Counted from the stretch's first letter, positions 16,518-25,767 are shown. The stretch is DNA of 50,575 bases from Pseudomonadota bacterium (GCA_021822385.1 JAKARC010000017.1:1-50575); one strand, 5' to 3'. Numbers and translations: made by a program. Notes: generated by a model not told the origin, from the letters alone.

Positions 16518-19500
16518 TCAGCTCGGCTCACGCGCCGGCGCTGCCGTGAGGCCCGGCTCGGCAATCACTATTCTCGCCAATTTCGGACCGATCCAGCGCT
16601 CGACATCATCCACGAGCGTGAACCCGGCCGGCACGACCACGAGCGTCAATCCGGTGGAGACGAGCAGACCACCAATGACCGCGATCGCCATCGGCGCGCG
16701 GAACGTGTCGTTCACCGCGAGCGCCACCGGCAACATGCCGGCAACCATGGCGACAGTGGTCATGACGATGGGGCGCGCGCGCTTGTGTCCGGCCTCGAGC
16801 AGCGCCCCGAGACGATCCCGGCCGGCGCGCATCTCCTCGATCGCGAAATCCACGAGCAGGATGGAATTCTTGGCGACGATGCCCATCAGCATCAGGAAGC
16901 CGATCATCACACCGAGCGACAGCGGCTCGCCGGTCACGTACAGCGCCGCCACCGCTCCGCCGAGGGACAGCGGTAGCGCCGAGAGAATCGTCAGTGGCTG
17001 CAGCAGCCGCGCAAACAGCAGCACCAGCACCGCGAACACCATCAGGACACCCGTACCCATGGCGATCAGAAAGTCGCTGAACAATTCCGACATCAGGCGG
17101 GCATTGCCGGTATTGGCCAGATGCACCCCGGGCGGCAGGTGCGCGAGCGCCGGCAATGCATAGATCTGCTTCATGGCCTCGCCGAGCTGCACGCCGCCGC
17201 TCAGATCCGCATTGATCGCGACGCGAAGCTGCTCATCGCGGCTGTGGATCTGGGTCGGGCCCGTACCGAAGCTGAAGCGGGCGACGGTCTTGAGCGGCAC
17301 GAACCCGCCGTCTGCGGTCGGTACCGGCAGATTCTCCAATGTCGCCAGGCTGCTGCGTGCCGACCGTTTCAGGTCGACCAGGATGGGTACCTGGCGGGTG
17401 GCGAGCGTAAATTTGGCATCGTTCTGGAGCAGATCGCCGATGGTTGCGATCCGGATCGTCCGGCTGATATCGGCCACGGTCACCCCAAGCTGCGCCGCCA
17501 GATCGAACCGCGGCCGGATGCGGATTTGCGGTCGCGGCAGATCGTCCTCGGAACTGACCCCGCGCAGGCTCGGCAACACCGCCATCTCGCGCATCACCGT
17601 GCGGGCGGTGCGCTCGAGCAGAGTCAGATCGTCCCCGGTGAGATCGATGGTGATGTCATGCCCGTTGCTGTCGCCGTTGAAGTTCTGGAAGTACATCTGG
17701 GCGTTGGGGATCGAGCGCAAGCGCGCGAGCATGCGGTCTTGCCATTGCGTTTCGGTGAGTTTCCGCTCGCGCGCAGGCACGAGGACAATGGCGAGATTGG
17801 CTTTGCGCACGCTGCCGTTGATGCCGACGGATTCGTCGATGGCCTTGACGTCCTGCTGCCGGGCGAGGATGCGGTAGGCGGCGTTCGCGACCTTCTCCGT
17901 ATCGGCAAGCTGCACGCCCGGCGGCAAGTCGATTTCCAATGAGGCGCTGTTGGCGTTCGGCGCCTGTATGAACGTCTTTGGCATCAGTGCCAGCCCATAC
18001 AGCGAGGCTGCGAAGAACAGCACTCCCAACCCGATCGTCCGCCAGCGATGCTCGACACACCAATGCAGCACGCGCAGGTACCCGCTCATGATCGGTCCGT
18101 CCCGCAGCGGCGGCTCGGGCGTCGACTTCAGGGTGTAGGCGGCGAGCACCGGCGTCAGCAGCCGGGCGACCAACAGCGAGAAGAAGACCGCCGCGGCGAC
18201 CGTAAGGCCGAACTGGCGGAAGTACTGGCCGATGATGCCGCGCATGAAGCTAACGGGTACGAACACCGCGATGATGGTGCATGAGGTTGCAACCACCGCG
18301 AGCGCAATCTGATCGGCCGCATCGAGCGCAGCCTGGAAGGCGCCCTTGCCCATGCGCTTGTGCCGTACGATGTTCTCGATCTCGACAATGGCGTCGTCGA
18401 CCAGCACGCCGGATACCATGGACAGCGCAAGCAGACTCACTTGGTTGAGCGTGAAGCCGATCCCCTCCATGAACGCGAACGTCGGGATCGCCGACAGCGG
18501 AATCGCGAGCGCCGCAATCAGCGTCGCACGCGTGTCGCGCAGAAACAGCCAGACCACGAGCACCGACAGGATGGAGCCCTCGATGAGCGCTTCAAGCGCG
18601 GAGTGGTACTGGTGCTCGGTATAGGTGACCGATGTGAACGTCTGGTTGATGGTGACGTCCGGATATTCCTTGCGGATTTTGGCCAAAGCCCGGCGTACGC
18701 CCTGCAGTACGGCGATGTCCGAGGTATCCGGAGCCCGTTGTACGCCAAAGGAGATGGCGGGTCGCCCGTCGTATCGCTCGATGCTGCGCACCTGTGCGGC
18801 GGCATCTGTCACCGTGGCGATGTTGCCGAGCCGGGTGAACCGCCCCCCGGGCAGAACGATCTGCGTTTGTGCAAGCTGCCATGCGGTATGCGCGTTGCCG
18901 AGCACGCGGATGGTCTGCTCGCCGTTGCCGAGGTCGGCCCGCCCGCCCGGCAAATCGACGTTGAGACCGGCAAGCTGCTGGTTGACCTGGGCCGCGGTGA
19001 TGCCGAGCGCCTGCATGCGCGCCGGATCGAGCTCGACTCGGATCGCACGGCTTACCCCGCCATAGCGGGAGACCTGCGCGACGCCCGGGACTCTGAGCAG
19101 CCTCTTCGTGATGGTGTTGTCAATGAACCAGGAAATCGCCCGGCTGCTCATGTCGGTCGAGCTGACCGCGTAATACACAATGGGGCCACCGTCGACTCTG
19201 ACCTGCTGCACGATCGGCGGCAGGATGTCGCTCGGCAAGTCGGGCTGAACCTCCGTGACCGCATCGCGCACTTCGGTCACGGCCCGATCGATCGGGGTGC
19301 CGATGCGGAATTCGATATCGGTCTCCTCGCCGCCCTGATAAGCGTCGGAGAGGATGCGGTGGATATCTCCGATGCCGGCCACGGCCGCTTCGATCCGGCG
19401 CACAATCTGGATCTGCACCTCCTCGGGAGCAGCACCCGGCTCGCTGACCATCACCGACACAATGGGATAGGAGATGTGCGGGTTGTGCGTGACCGGCAGA

Positions 19501-19595
19501 CGGACAAAAGATATCGTGCCGACAAACAGCAGCACGACGAACAATACGATCGGCGGCAGGGGATGCCGGATTGCCCAGGCGGATAGACGCTTCAT
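16518..19595 (-). CDS. RND-superfamily efflux permease (AcrB/MexF-like)
   Basis: A 1025-residue inner-membrane proton-driven pump. It has the RND plan: first helix IRHPLPPIVLFVVLLFVGTISFVRLP, a periplasmic porter domain (APEEVQIQIVRRIE), the helix-4 proton relay VSGVLVDDAIVEIENIVRHK with adjacent aspartates, a second porter half and a closing helix pair (MLMGIVAKNSILLVDFAIEEM). It overlaps the adaptor gene by 4 bases and is the last gene of a five-gene operon headed by an ECF sigma factor. Substrate is unknown; multidrug-type (HAE1) is more likely than metal export because no metal motif is seen. Confidence 0.93.
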   Translation of the reverse strand: MKRLSAWAIRHPLPPIVLFVVLLFVGTISFVRLPVTHNPHISYPIVSVMVSEPGAAPEEVQIQIVRRIEAAVAGIGDIHRILSDAYQGGEETDIEFRIGTPIDRAVTEVRDAVTEVQPDLPSDILPPIVQQVRVDGGPIVYYAVSSTDMSSRAISWFIDNTITKRLLRVPGVAQVSRYGGVSRAIRVELDPARMQALGITAAQVNQQLAGLNVDLPGGRADLGNGEQTIRVLGNAHTAWQLAQTQIVLPGGRFTRLGNIATVTDAAAQVRSIERYDGRPAISFGVQRAPDTSDIAVLQGVRRALAKIRKEYPDVTINQTFTSVTYTEHQYHSALEALIEGSILSVLVVWLFLRDTRATLIAALAIPLSAIPTFAFMEGIGFTLNQVSLLALSMVSGVLVDDAIVEIENIVRHKRMGKGAFQAALDAADQIALAVVATSCTIIAVFVPVSFMRGIIGQYFRQFGLTVAAAVFFSLLVARLLTPVLAAYTLKSTPEPPLRDGPIMSGYLRVLHWCVEHRWRTIGLGVLFFAASLYGLALMPKTFIQAPNANSASLEIDLPPGVQLADTEKVANAAYRILARQQDVKAIDESVGINGSVRKANLAIVLVPARERKLTETQWQDRMLARLRSIPNAQMYFQNFNGDSNGHDITIDLTGDDLTLLERTARTVMREMAVLPSLRGVSSEDDLPRPQIRIRPRFDLAAQLGVTVADISRTIRIATIGDLLQNDAKFTLATRQVPILVDLKRSARSSLATLENLPVPTADGGFVPLKTVARFSFGTGPTQIHSRDEQLRVAINADLSGGVQLGEAMKQIYALPALAHLPPGVHLANTGNARLMSELFSDFLIAMGTGVLMVFAVLVLLFARLLQPLTILSALPLSLGGAVAALYVTGEPLSLGVMIGFLMLMGIVAKNSILLVDFAIEEMRAGRDRLGALLEAGHKRARPIVMTTVAMVAGMLPVALAVNDTFRAPMAIAVIGGLLVSTGLTLVVVPAGFTLVDDVERWIGPKLARIVIAEPGLTAAPAREPS

Positions 19596-20857
19596 GCGTG
19601 TGCCGGTCTGCTCGCGGCTACGCGCACGCGCTCGCCACTTTGCAGGAAGCCGCCCGCGAGGGTCACCACGCGCTCCCGCCCGGACAGTCCGCGGGCAATC
19701 ACCACGCCAGAGGCGACGACGCCCGCGAGCTCGACCGGACGACGCACGACGATGTCGTGGCGGTTGACAATGAATACATAGGATCCTCTGGAATCGGTCA
19801 GGACCGCCGTCTGCGGCAACACTGGCCGTTCCGCGTGACTGACGCTGATAACCGCATGCGCAAATGCCCCGGGACGCAGAGCGGGATTCGACGCCAGTGC
19901 AATGCGCACCTGACCGAGGCGGGTTTCGGCGTTGATCGTGGCGCCGAGCAGCCAGATGCGCCCCGGGAACTCCTGCCGGTAGCCGATCAGCCGCACCTCG
20001 GCGCGCTGACCGACTCGCAGCGAGGCGAGGTCCTGCTCGGCGACCTGACCGACGAGTTCGACCCGGTTGTCGGCCTCCAGCGTGAACAGCGGCGGCCCAC
20101 CCGGCGTTGCGACTTGGCCGACTTCGGCCGAGCGAGTGAGTACAGTGCCCGCAACCGGGGCGACGATGCGGGTCAGGGCAAGTTGCGCACGCATCTGTTG
20201 CAACTGGGCTGCCACCATCCGGGTGTTGGCGGCATCCATCAGTGCCGTTGCCCGGAGTTGCTCGACGTCTTGCGCCGACAGCCCGCCGTTCGGGCCGATC
20301 GCAACGGCGCGGCGGTACTCCGCTGTTGCGAGTGTCGCCTGCGCCCGGGCTTTGGCGAGCGCTGCCACCAGCTCGGCCACTTGCGGTTTGAGCACTGAGT
20401 CGTCGAGCTGAGCCAGGACCTGTCCGCGGCGGACCACATCACCGACCTGTACGTAGACCTTCACGATGCGCCCGGCCTGACCCCCATCGCCGATCGGCAG
20501 ATCATGACGGGCGGAAATCGAGCCGGTCACTCTGATCTGTGTGCTCACCGCCCGCACGCCGGGCACGAAAACCGAAACCAAAGGGATGTTGTTGCGATCT
20601 GCCAGCGGCACGAGCGGCCGTGCTGCCTCGGTCAGCCGCAGGGTCACCGCGGCAGCAACGGCAAGCGCAAGCACGGCGACGGCCGAGGGCACAAGCCACT
20701 GACGCGCACCGCGGCGCATGTCCGTCGTATCGGGCGGCCCGGATGCACGGCCGATCCCGCTCGCGGCTCCCGGGTGCGCTACTTCCGGCCCTCCGATCTG
20801 CGCCGGATCCTGCGGCGTGAAGCCCATGCCGGAGGACGGGTCCTGGAGCGAGTTCAT
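19592..20857 (-). CDS. RND periplasmic adaptor (HlyD/AcrA type)
   Basis: A 421-residue membrane fusion protein: a cytoplasmic or low-complexity head of about 50 residues, one hydrophobic anchor (WLVPSAVAVLALAVAAAVTL, about 54-73), a lipoyl domain (GDGGQAGRIVKVYVQVGDVVRRGQVLAQLDD), a short hairpin, the second lipoyl half (LTRIVAPVAGTVLTRSAEVG), and a beta-barrel with a membrane-proximal domain (AVLTDSRGSYVFIVNRHDIVVRR). The head is longer than in AcrA. It sits one base after the RDD gene and overlaps the RND permease by ATGA, so the pump is translationally coupled to the sigma-factor operon. Confidence 0.91.
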   Translation of the reverse strand: MNSLQDPSSGMGFTPQDPAQIGGPEVAHPGAASGIGRASGPPDTTDMRRGARQWLVPSAVAVLALAVAAAVTLRLTEAARPLVPLADRNNIPLVSVFVPGVRAVSTQIRVTGSISARHDLPIGDGGQAGRIVKVYVQVGDVVRRGQVLAQLDDSVLKPQVAELVAALAKARAQATLATAEYRRAVAIGPNGGLSAQDVEQLRATALMDAANTRMVAAQLQQMRAQLALTRIVAPVAGTVLTRSAEVGQVATPGGPPLFTLEADNRVELVGQVAEQDLASLRVGQRAEVRLIGYRQEFPGRIWLLGATINAETRLGQVRIALASNPALRPGAFAHAVISVSHAERPVLPQTAVLTDSRGSYVFIVNRHDIVVRRPVELAGVVASGVVIARGLSGRERVVTLAGGFLQSGERVRVAASRPAHA

Positions 20858-20858
20858 G

Positions 20859-22571
20859 TCAGATCAGTCCTTTTACCTTCGGCATGAGCACGACCACGGT
20901 TCCGGCTATCTTGTCGTGCCAAGCCTGTCGTTCGGTGTCGAATGCGATCCAGAAGAAGCCGAGCCCGAGCGCCACCAGAGACAGAAGACAGCCGAGAGCG
21001 CGCAGAATCGCCACTTCCCAGTTGATGGGATTTCCATCGATGCGTACCACGCGGAGGTTGCAGATGATGCCCCCGACCGTGGTGCCGCGCAGTTTCCACA
21101 TGAGTGCGCCATAGGCCGCCAACGCGATCAGCATACCGCTGCTGCCATGATGATCGATCAGGCGCAGGACGAATCCGATCAATATCACGTCGATCAACAA
21201 CGCGGCCATGCGGATCCAGAAGCCCGCCCGCGGCAGCGCGGTCAATTCGAGCGGGGTCGGCTCAAGATGCGCGGCCGCTGCCGGTTCGCCGCCGGCACTC
21301 ATAGCGGCCGCAGCGCCGGCAGTCCCGGCGCTGCCGCTCGTGGCGGCAGTAGCGCCGGCCGGATCCGCACCGGCGGCAGTTGCGGCCGCCGGACTGACGG
21401 GTGCGCCGTAGTGCGGCGGTGGCGCGGCGCTGCGCGCCGCGCGTACCGAGAGAATTATCGCGTACGTCAGCGTGCCGAACCCGACCAGGCCGATGGCCGT
21501 GTAAACGATGAATCCCAGCACCGGAACCATGTACAACGCCAAGACCAGCAGGCCGCCGACCAGGACCTGCAGCACGGCGTGGCCTGCGCCACTGCGGGTG
21601 TTGCGCAGCACGCGACTGCCGAGCCAGCCCAATGCGATCACGCGTCCGAACACTCCCACGCACAGCAGGGCGATCCACAGCAGCGGGATGAACACGATGC
21701 CGACCACGGTCACCGTCAACCCGATCATCAAGGCAAACATCATCACCGGCGTGAGCAACACCATGACGAGTGCTGCAAGTATCGCGGGACCCGGATGATC
21801 TTCCAGCGTCCGAATGCAATGGCGCAGACTGTCATGCAACAGCGCCGCGAGCAGCAGGTAGAACGCGAGGATGCCGAGCGCCAAACCCCACGCCCACGCG
21901 ATATCGCGACGCGGCGCGAGCAGCCGGCCGAGCATCAGGCAGTGCTCGCTCCAGGCCTGGAGTCGCCGGGCAAAGGGAAAGATGCCGGACATGAAGCTGA
22001 CCGTGCCGCGTGCGGTCACCGCGGAAGGGGCGCGTTTTACGGTGCCGAACAGATTGACGGTCTGGCCCCGGACGCTGGCCTGAGGTCCGAGCGCGGTATT
22101 GCCGAAAATGGATACGGTGTTGCCGCCGACGGTGTTATTGATGTAACTATTACCGAAGATCGTCACCACGCTGTTGGCCACGGTGCCCGTGACCCGCGCG
22201 TTGCCCATGATTGCGACCACGGAGTCGGTGATATCACCCTTGACGGTGCTGTTGCCAAATATCGTCACGACATCGCAGGCGGTCTGGCCGGCCGCAAGCC
22301 GCTCGTTATGGCCGATCGCCACGAGCTGGCGATGATTCGGACAGGGCGGGGCTCGATGCGAGATGACGGTCGACCTGGCGCTGCCGGTGCCGGTGATGCG
22401 GATTCCCGCATTCCCGATCACCACGTGAGCCGCACCGCTCCTGATGTTGATGCCGGAATGAGTGATTTCGACCAGGCGCTGCGTGTGCGCGGCGGTGGGC
22501 GCCGGTACGACCGCGGCGCACAGTCCTGCGAGGAGGGTGGCGATGAAGCCCGCCCGGAGCATCTTTTTCAT
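20859..22571 (-). CDS. Exported beta-repeat (bactofilin-like) / polytopic membrane / RDD fusion protein
   Basis: A 570-residue protein with an unusual architecture. Residues 1-28 are a signal peptide. Then comes a stretch of short repeats of the type VVTIFGNSTVKGDITDS, VVAIMGNARVTGTVANS, VVTIFGNSYINNTVGGN, which should stack as a right-handed beta-helix like bactofilins or cell-surface adhesins. About six hydrophobic helices follow (AWGLALGILAFYLLLAALL onwards). A Pro/Ala/Gly-rich linker leads to a C-terminal RDD domain (RAGFWIRMAALLIDVILIGF to AFDTERQAWHDKIAGTVVV). It lies between the anti-sigma-position gene (4-base overlap) and the RND adaptor. Perhaps an envelope sensor or scaffold; function is inferred only from position. 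Confidence 0.85.
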   Translation of the reverse strand: MKKMLRAGFIATLLAGLCAAVVPAPTAAHTQRLVEITHSGINIRSGAAHVVIGNAGIRITGTGSARSTVISHRAPPCPNHRQLVAIGHNERLAAGQTACDVVTIFGNSTVKGDITDSVVAIMGNARVTGTVANSVVTIFGNSYINNTVGGNTVSIFGNTALGPQASVRGQTVNLFGTVKRAPSAVTARGTVSFMSGIFPFARRLQAWSEHCLMLGRLLAPRRDIAWAWGLALGILAFYLLLAALLHDSLRHCIRTLEDHPGPAILAALVMVLLTPVMMFALMIGLTVTVVGIVFIPLLWIALLCVGVFGRVIALGWLGSRVLRNTRSGAGHAVLQVLVGGLLVLALYMVPVLGFIVYTAIGLVGFGTLTYAIILSVRAARSAAPPPHYGAPVSPAAATAAGADPAGATAATSGSAGTAGAAAAMSAGGEPAAAAHLEPTPLELTALPRAGFWIRMAALLIDVILIGFVLRLIDHHGSSGMLIALAAYGALMWKLRGTTVGGIICNLRVVRIDGNPINWEVAILRALGCLLSLVALGLGFFWIAFDTERQAWHDKIAGTVVVLMPKVKGLI

Positions 22572-23059
22572 ATCGAACGAACCTTGGTGTGCGGCGGCGC
22601 CGTATAGCGGACCACGAGATAGCCGAGCGAACTGAGGAGCGCGTACAGCGCGCCGCTCGCGAGCAGCCCGCCGAACAGCCACGCGGGGGGGATTGCCCGG
22701 GCAATGTCACCGGCGAGTGTGGCGAGCAGCAGGGCCGTATCGCCCACGCCGCGCAGCGTTTGCAGCACATGCAGAGCGCCGCTCTTTACCAGTGAATCCG
22801 CCAGCTGGGCGCGCAGACTCGTTGCCAGCGCCCCGGCGATCGGGACGCACACGATGCAGACTGCGGCCAGCGCGAGGCGCACGAGGAGCGGCCGGTGAGT
22901 AATGCCTGCGGTCGGCGCTGGACGGCTGGCACGGGCGGCGATCTCGTGCAAGACGCGTGCCGCAAGAGTGGGCGGCGCAGCGGCCGGCGGAAGTTGCCGC
23001 AGCACTGCGTGCGTCCGCTGCGCGAGCTTTTCTTCCAGGCTTTGATTTTGGGAGGTCAT
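22568..23059 (-). CDS. Membrane protein in anti-sigma position
   Basis: A 163-residue protein: a cytoplasmic N-terminal half (SLEEKLAQRTHAVLRQLPPAAAPP, about 1-57) and two predicted membrane helices (about 58-78 and 126-150). It overlaps the ECF sigma gene by 4 bases, the usual place for a membrane-bound anti-sigma factor. No zinc-binding HxxxCxxC motif is visible, so it is not a standard ZAS-type anti-sigma. The role is inferred from context. Confidence 0.72.
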   Translation of the reverse strand: MTSQNQSLEEKLAQRTHAVLRQLPPAAAPPTLAARVLHEIAARASRPAPTAGITHRPLLVRLALAAVCIVCVPIAGALATSLRAQLADSLVKSGALHVLQTLRGVGDTALLLATLAGDIARAIPPAWLFGGLLASGALYALLSSLGYLVVRYTAPPHTKVRSI

Positions 23060-23703
23060 TGCGCAGTAGCGTCTCCGGAGCGTTGCGGGCGCAGGCCGCT
23101 GTCCGTCAGTGCAGCGGCCATGGCGAGACGCGCGCGCAGGATATCGGTCTTGATCTTGGCGAGAGAATGGCCAAGGCGGATCGCGATGTCCTGGTAGGAC
23201 ATGTCTTCAAAGTGAAAGAGAACGAGCGGCACCCGCTGGTGTTCGGGGAGCTGGCGCAGGGCATGCTCGATGAGGGCATGGCGATCGGCCTCGTCCATCT
23301 GTTGCAGTACGGTATCGAATGCGGTCACGGCGCTCTCCAAGGCAACCTCCGGCGTCTGTTCCGTGAACACTTCGGAGAACAGCCGCCAGCGCTTGCGATG
23401 CCGAGTGAGGTGATTCAGCGTCAGGTTCGTGGCGACCGTCTTCAGCCAGCCACCGGCGGACGAATTGTCGCGCAGGCGGTCGAAGTTCTCGTAAGCCTTC
23501 AGGAATACCTCCTGGCTGATGTCCTCTGCCTGTGCGGGAACGCCCGTCAAGCGCAGAGCGGTGGCGAAAACCATGTCCTGATAGGCGCGCATAAACGCTG
23601 CGAACTCTCGAGAATCGGGCCTTGGGCTTGCCTGTTGCACGGGTAGATCATCGTTTGAGGCAAGAACACGGCGGGAGCGGGAAAGTTGCAGTCCGTGCCG
23701 CAT
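23056..23703 (-). CDS. ECF (RpoE-like) sigma factor
   Basis: A 215-residue group 4 sigma factor. Region 2 runs from FAAFMRAYQDMVFATALRLTG through DISQEVFLKAYENFDRL to WLKTVATNLTLNHLTRHRKR. Region 4 is ALRQLPEHQRVPLVLFHFEDMSYQDIAIRLGHSLAKIKTDILRAR, a helix-turn-helix for -35 recognition. The first 30 residues are poorly conserved and a later start is possible. It heads an operon of five overlapping genes ending in an RND pump, so the operon is probably its own target, but I could not find a convincing ECF promoter upstream. Confidence 0.93.
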   Translation of the reverse strand: MRHGLQLSRSRRVLASNDDLPVQQASPRPDSREFAAFMRAYQDMVFATALRLTGVPAQAEDISQEVFLKAYENFDRLRDNSSAGGWLKTVATNLTLNHLTRHRKRWRLFSEVFTEQTPEVALESAVTAFDTVLQQMDEADRHALIEHALRQLPEHQRVPLVLFHFEDMSYQDIAIRLGHSLAKIKTDILRARLAMAAALTDSGLRPQRSGDATAQ

Positions 23704-24156
23704 TCGACAGGTCTGGGTCCGGCATCGGCGGCCGCGAGGACGGTAGCCTGAAGCCCACGCTATAGGTTACGGCAAGAACGGGACGGCGGCCAGTCGGTGC
23801 TCGCGGCTCGAGAGTCGCGTGGGTGTGGCTACATTCCGGGCAGAGGCGGTCGACCACTGCGTGTGGGGCGGCGTGCGCGAGTGGTGTGCGTGCTTGCCGG
23901 ACCGCGATATCCTTGCCGTCGTAGTGACGATCGAGCCAGGAATGTCGCGGTTACGCCACGCACGGATGCTAAGCTGCGAGCACGGATGTCGATGAGTGCA
24001 TTGGTGGTCGTGGAAAAGTGGTCAGGAAATTGACGGGAGGACCGCGCTGTCGAGGGTGGCGACACGACGGTACGCAATTCGGTTCGCGGCCCGTATGCGA
24101 TCAAATATTTTTTCGAGGTGGGCGTGAATGTGCTGCGTGACATCCTGTTGTAGCAG
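23704..24156. other. Intergenic, with a short open stretch at 24034-24153
   Basis: Divergent region between the ECF operon and the BtuF-like gene. Nothing clear in the first 330 bases. From 24034 (after TGA at 24031) to TAG 24151 the plus strand reads 39 codons ending in GPYAIKYFFEVGVNVLRDIL, a natural-looking protein tail, but with no ATG/GTG/TTG in frame. It may be the remnant of a gene lost upstream, or chance. No family recognised. Confidence 0.35.
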
Positions 24157-25014
24157 ATGAAAGTGCGAAGGAAAACCGGCCCGCAGCGCATCGTCTGTCT
24201 CACCGAGGAAACGACCGAGACGCTGTATCTGCTCGGCGAGGAGGATCGCATCGTCGGCATCTCCGGTTTCACGGTACGGCCACCCCGGGCGCGCCGCGAG
24301 AAGCCGAAAGTCAGCGCCTTCACCAGTGCCAAGATCGAGCGCATCGTTGCGCTGCGGCCCGACCTGGTGCTCGGGTTCTCAGACCTGCAGGCAGGGATTG
24401 CCGCCGAACTGATCCGTGCCGGCATCGAAGTTCATGTGTTCAATCAACGCAGCGTCCAGGAAATCCTGGATTCGATCGCGATGCTGGGCAGGATGATCGG
24501 CGCGCACGCTCGCACCCGCGCCCTGATCGGGCAGCTGCGCGGTGCAATAGACGCCGCGCAGCAGTCCGCGTCCCGGTTGCCCTGCCGGCCGCGGGTGTAT
24601 TTCGAGGAATGGGACGAGCCGCTGATCTGCGCCATTCGTTGGGTTGGGGAGCTCATGGAGATCGCGGGTGCGGAGAATTGCTTTGCCGACCTTTCCACGC
24701 ATCCGGCTGCGAAGGAGCGCATCATCACCGATCCGCTCGAGGTCGTCCGGCGCGCCCCGGATGTGCTCATTGCCTCCTGGTGCGGGAAGAAATTCAATCC
24801 GGCGAAAGTACGCGCGCGCCCCGGTTGGGAGGCGATACCCGCGCTGCGCTGCAACAGGATGTTCGAGATCAAGTCCTCCGAGATCCTCCAGCCCGGGCCG
24901 GCAGCGCTCACGGATGGCCTCAATCGACTCGGTCAGATCATTGCCGACAGTGCGTACGACATGCAGCGCAAGGGCGGTGCCGCACACCCCAGTGATTCGG
25001 CGCGCATCCCCTGA
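24157..25014 (+). CDS. BtuF-like periplasmic-binding-fold protein without signal peptide
   Basis: A 285-residue type III (helical) binding fold: RIVCLTEETTETLYLLGEEDRIVGIS, KIERIVALRPDLVLGFSDLQAGIAAELIRAGIEVHVF, and SVQEILDSIAMLGRMIGAH are the hallmarks of vitamin B12 or siderophore binding proteins. The N-terminus (MKVRRKTGPQ) has no signal peptide, and no ABC permease or ATPase lies nearby, so it would stay in the cytosol as found. A subfamily of such cobalamin-binding-like proteins exists in proteobacteria; its role is unclear. The B12-dependent nrdJ lies 18 kb away. ATG 24157 lacks a strong SD. Confidence 0.78.
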   Translation: MKVRRKTGPQRIVCLTEETTETLYLLGEEDRIVGISGFTVRPPRARREKPKVSAFTSAKIERIVALRPDLVLGFSDLQAGIAAELIRAGIEVHVFNQRSVQEILDSIAMLGRMIGAHARTRALIGQLRGAIDAAQQSASRLPCRPRVYFEEWDEPLICAIRWVGELMEIAGAENCFADLSTHPAAKERIITDPLEVVRRAPDVLIASWCGKKFNPAKVRARPGWEAIPALRCNRMFEIKSSEILQPGPAALTDGLNRLGQIIADSAYDMQRKGGAAHPSDSARIP

Positions 25015-25017
25015 TCG

Positions 25018-25767
25018 CTATGCGTGCCCGCCGGGTCCCCCCGGCGTTGGCGGTACAGCCGTAAATCGTGTCAGCGCCGGATGTGTCGCGAGCGCGCCCG
25101 GGTGCAGTACCCCGTTCAGCATCGCACTGGCGCCGTTCCAGACGATTTGCGCGCCAATGGCCAGCAGGATGAAGGCCGTCAGACGGATCATGATGTTGGT
25201 TCCGGTCTTGCCGAGGCGGCGTATGAGCCGGTCGGCGTACCGGTAGCAGAAATAGACGACGATACAGGTAATCAGCACGCCGACGAAGTGCGCCAGGATC
25301 GTGGGCAGCAGCGCACGCAGACCGCGCGGGGGATTGGCTCCGAGGGTGATGGCCACCGAGATCGATCCGGGGCCGACGGTGAGCGGCATGGTGATGGGAT
25401 AGAACGCGCCCTGCGTGATGCTGTCCGAGCTGGCCGAATGGGTCGGCGCGGCAACGGTCGGAGTGATCGGACCGTTGAGCAGTGACCAGGCGAACGCACA
25501 CACCACGGCGCCTCCGGCCACTTGCACGGCGGGAATCGATACGCCGAAGAAATCGAGCACATACGCGCCGACCAGAATGGAGGCGAGGAGCAGCACGAAA
25601 CTGTTGAGCGCGACCAGTTTGGCGGTGCGCGCGCGCTCGGCTGCTGTGAGTCCCGAGGTCATGGCCAGGAAAATCGGTGCGCCGCCGAAGGGGTTTATGA
25701 TCGGTAGCAGCGCCGCCACGGCGACGAAGACTGTGTCGGCGAAATAATGGATGCGCGCCAGGAACAT
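25018..25767 (-). CDS. MarC-family integral membrane protein (second copy)
   Basis: A 249-residue MarC relative with six helices: VAVAALLPIINPFGGAPIFLAMTSG, LVALNSFVLLLASILVGAYVLDFFGVSIPAVQVAGG, YPITMPLTVGPGSISVAITLG, and NIMIRLTAFILLAIGAQIVWNG. It is longer than the MarC at 12180-12812 and clearly not a recent duplicate. The C-terminal tail ends in PPTPGGPGGHA. It is convergent with the BtuF-like gene, with three bases between stops. Function unknown. Confidence 0.9.
   Translation of the reverse strand: MFLARIHYFADTVFVAVAALLPIINPFGGAPIFLAMTSGLTAAERARTAKLVALNSFVLLLASILVGAYVLDFFGVSIPAVQVAGGAVVCAFAWSLLNGPITPTVAAPTHSASSDSITQGAFYPITMPLTVGPGSISVAITLGANPPRGLRALLPTILAHFVGVLITCIVVYFCYRYADRLIRRLGKTGTNIMIRLTAFILLAIGAQIVWNGASAMLNGVLHPGALATHPALTRFTAVPPTPGGPGGHA

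Noticed and set aside
20718..22607. 629-codon plus-strand frame opposite the RDD gene
   Set aside because: GC-rich antisense frame rich in Arg, Gln and His; the minus strand has a signal peptide, helices and an RDD domain.
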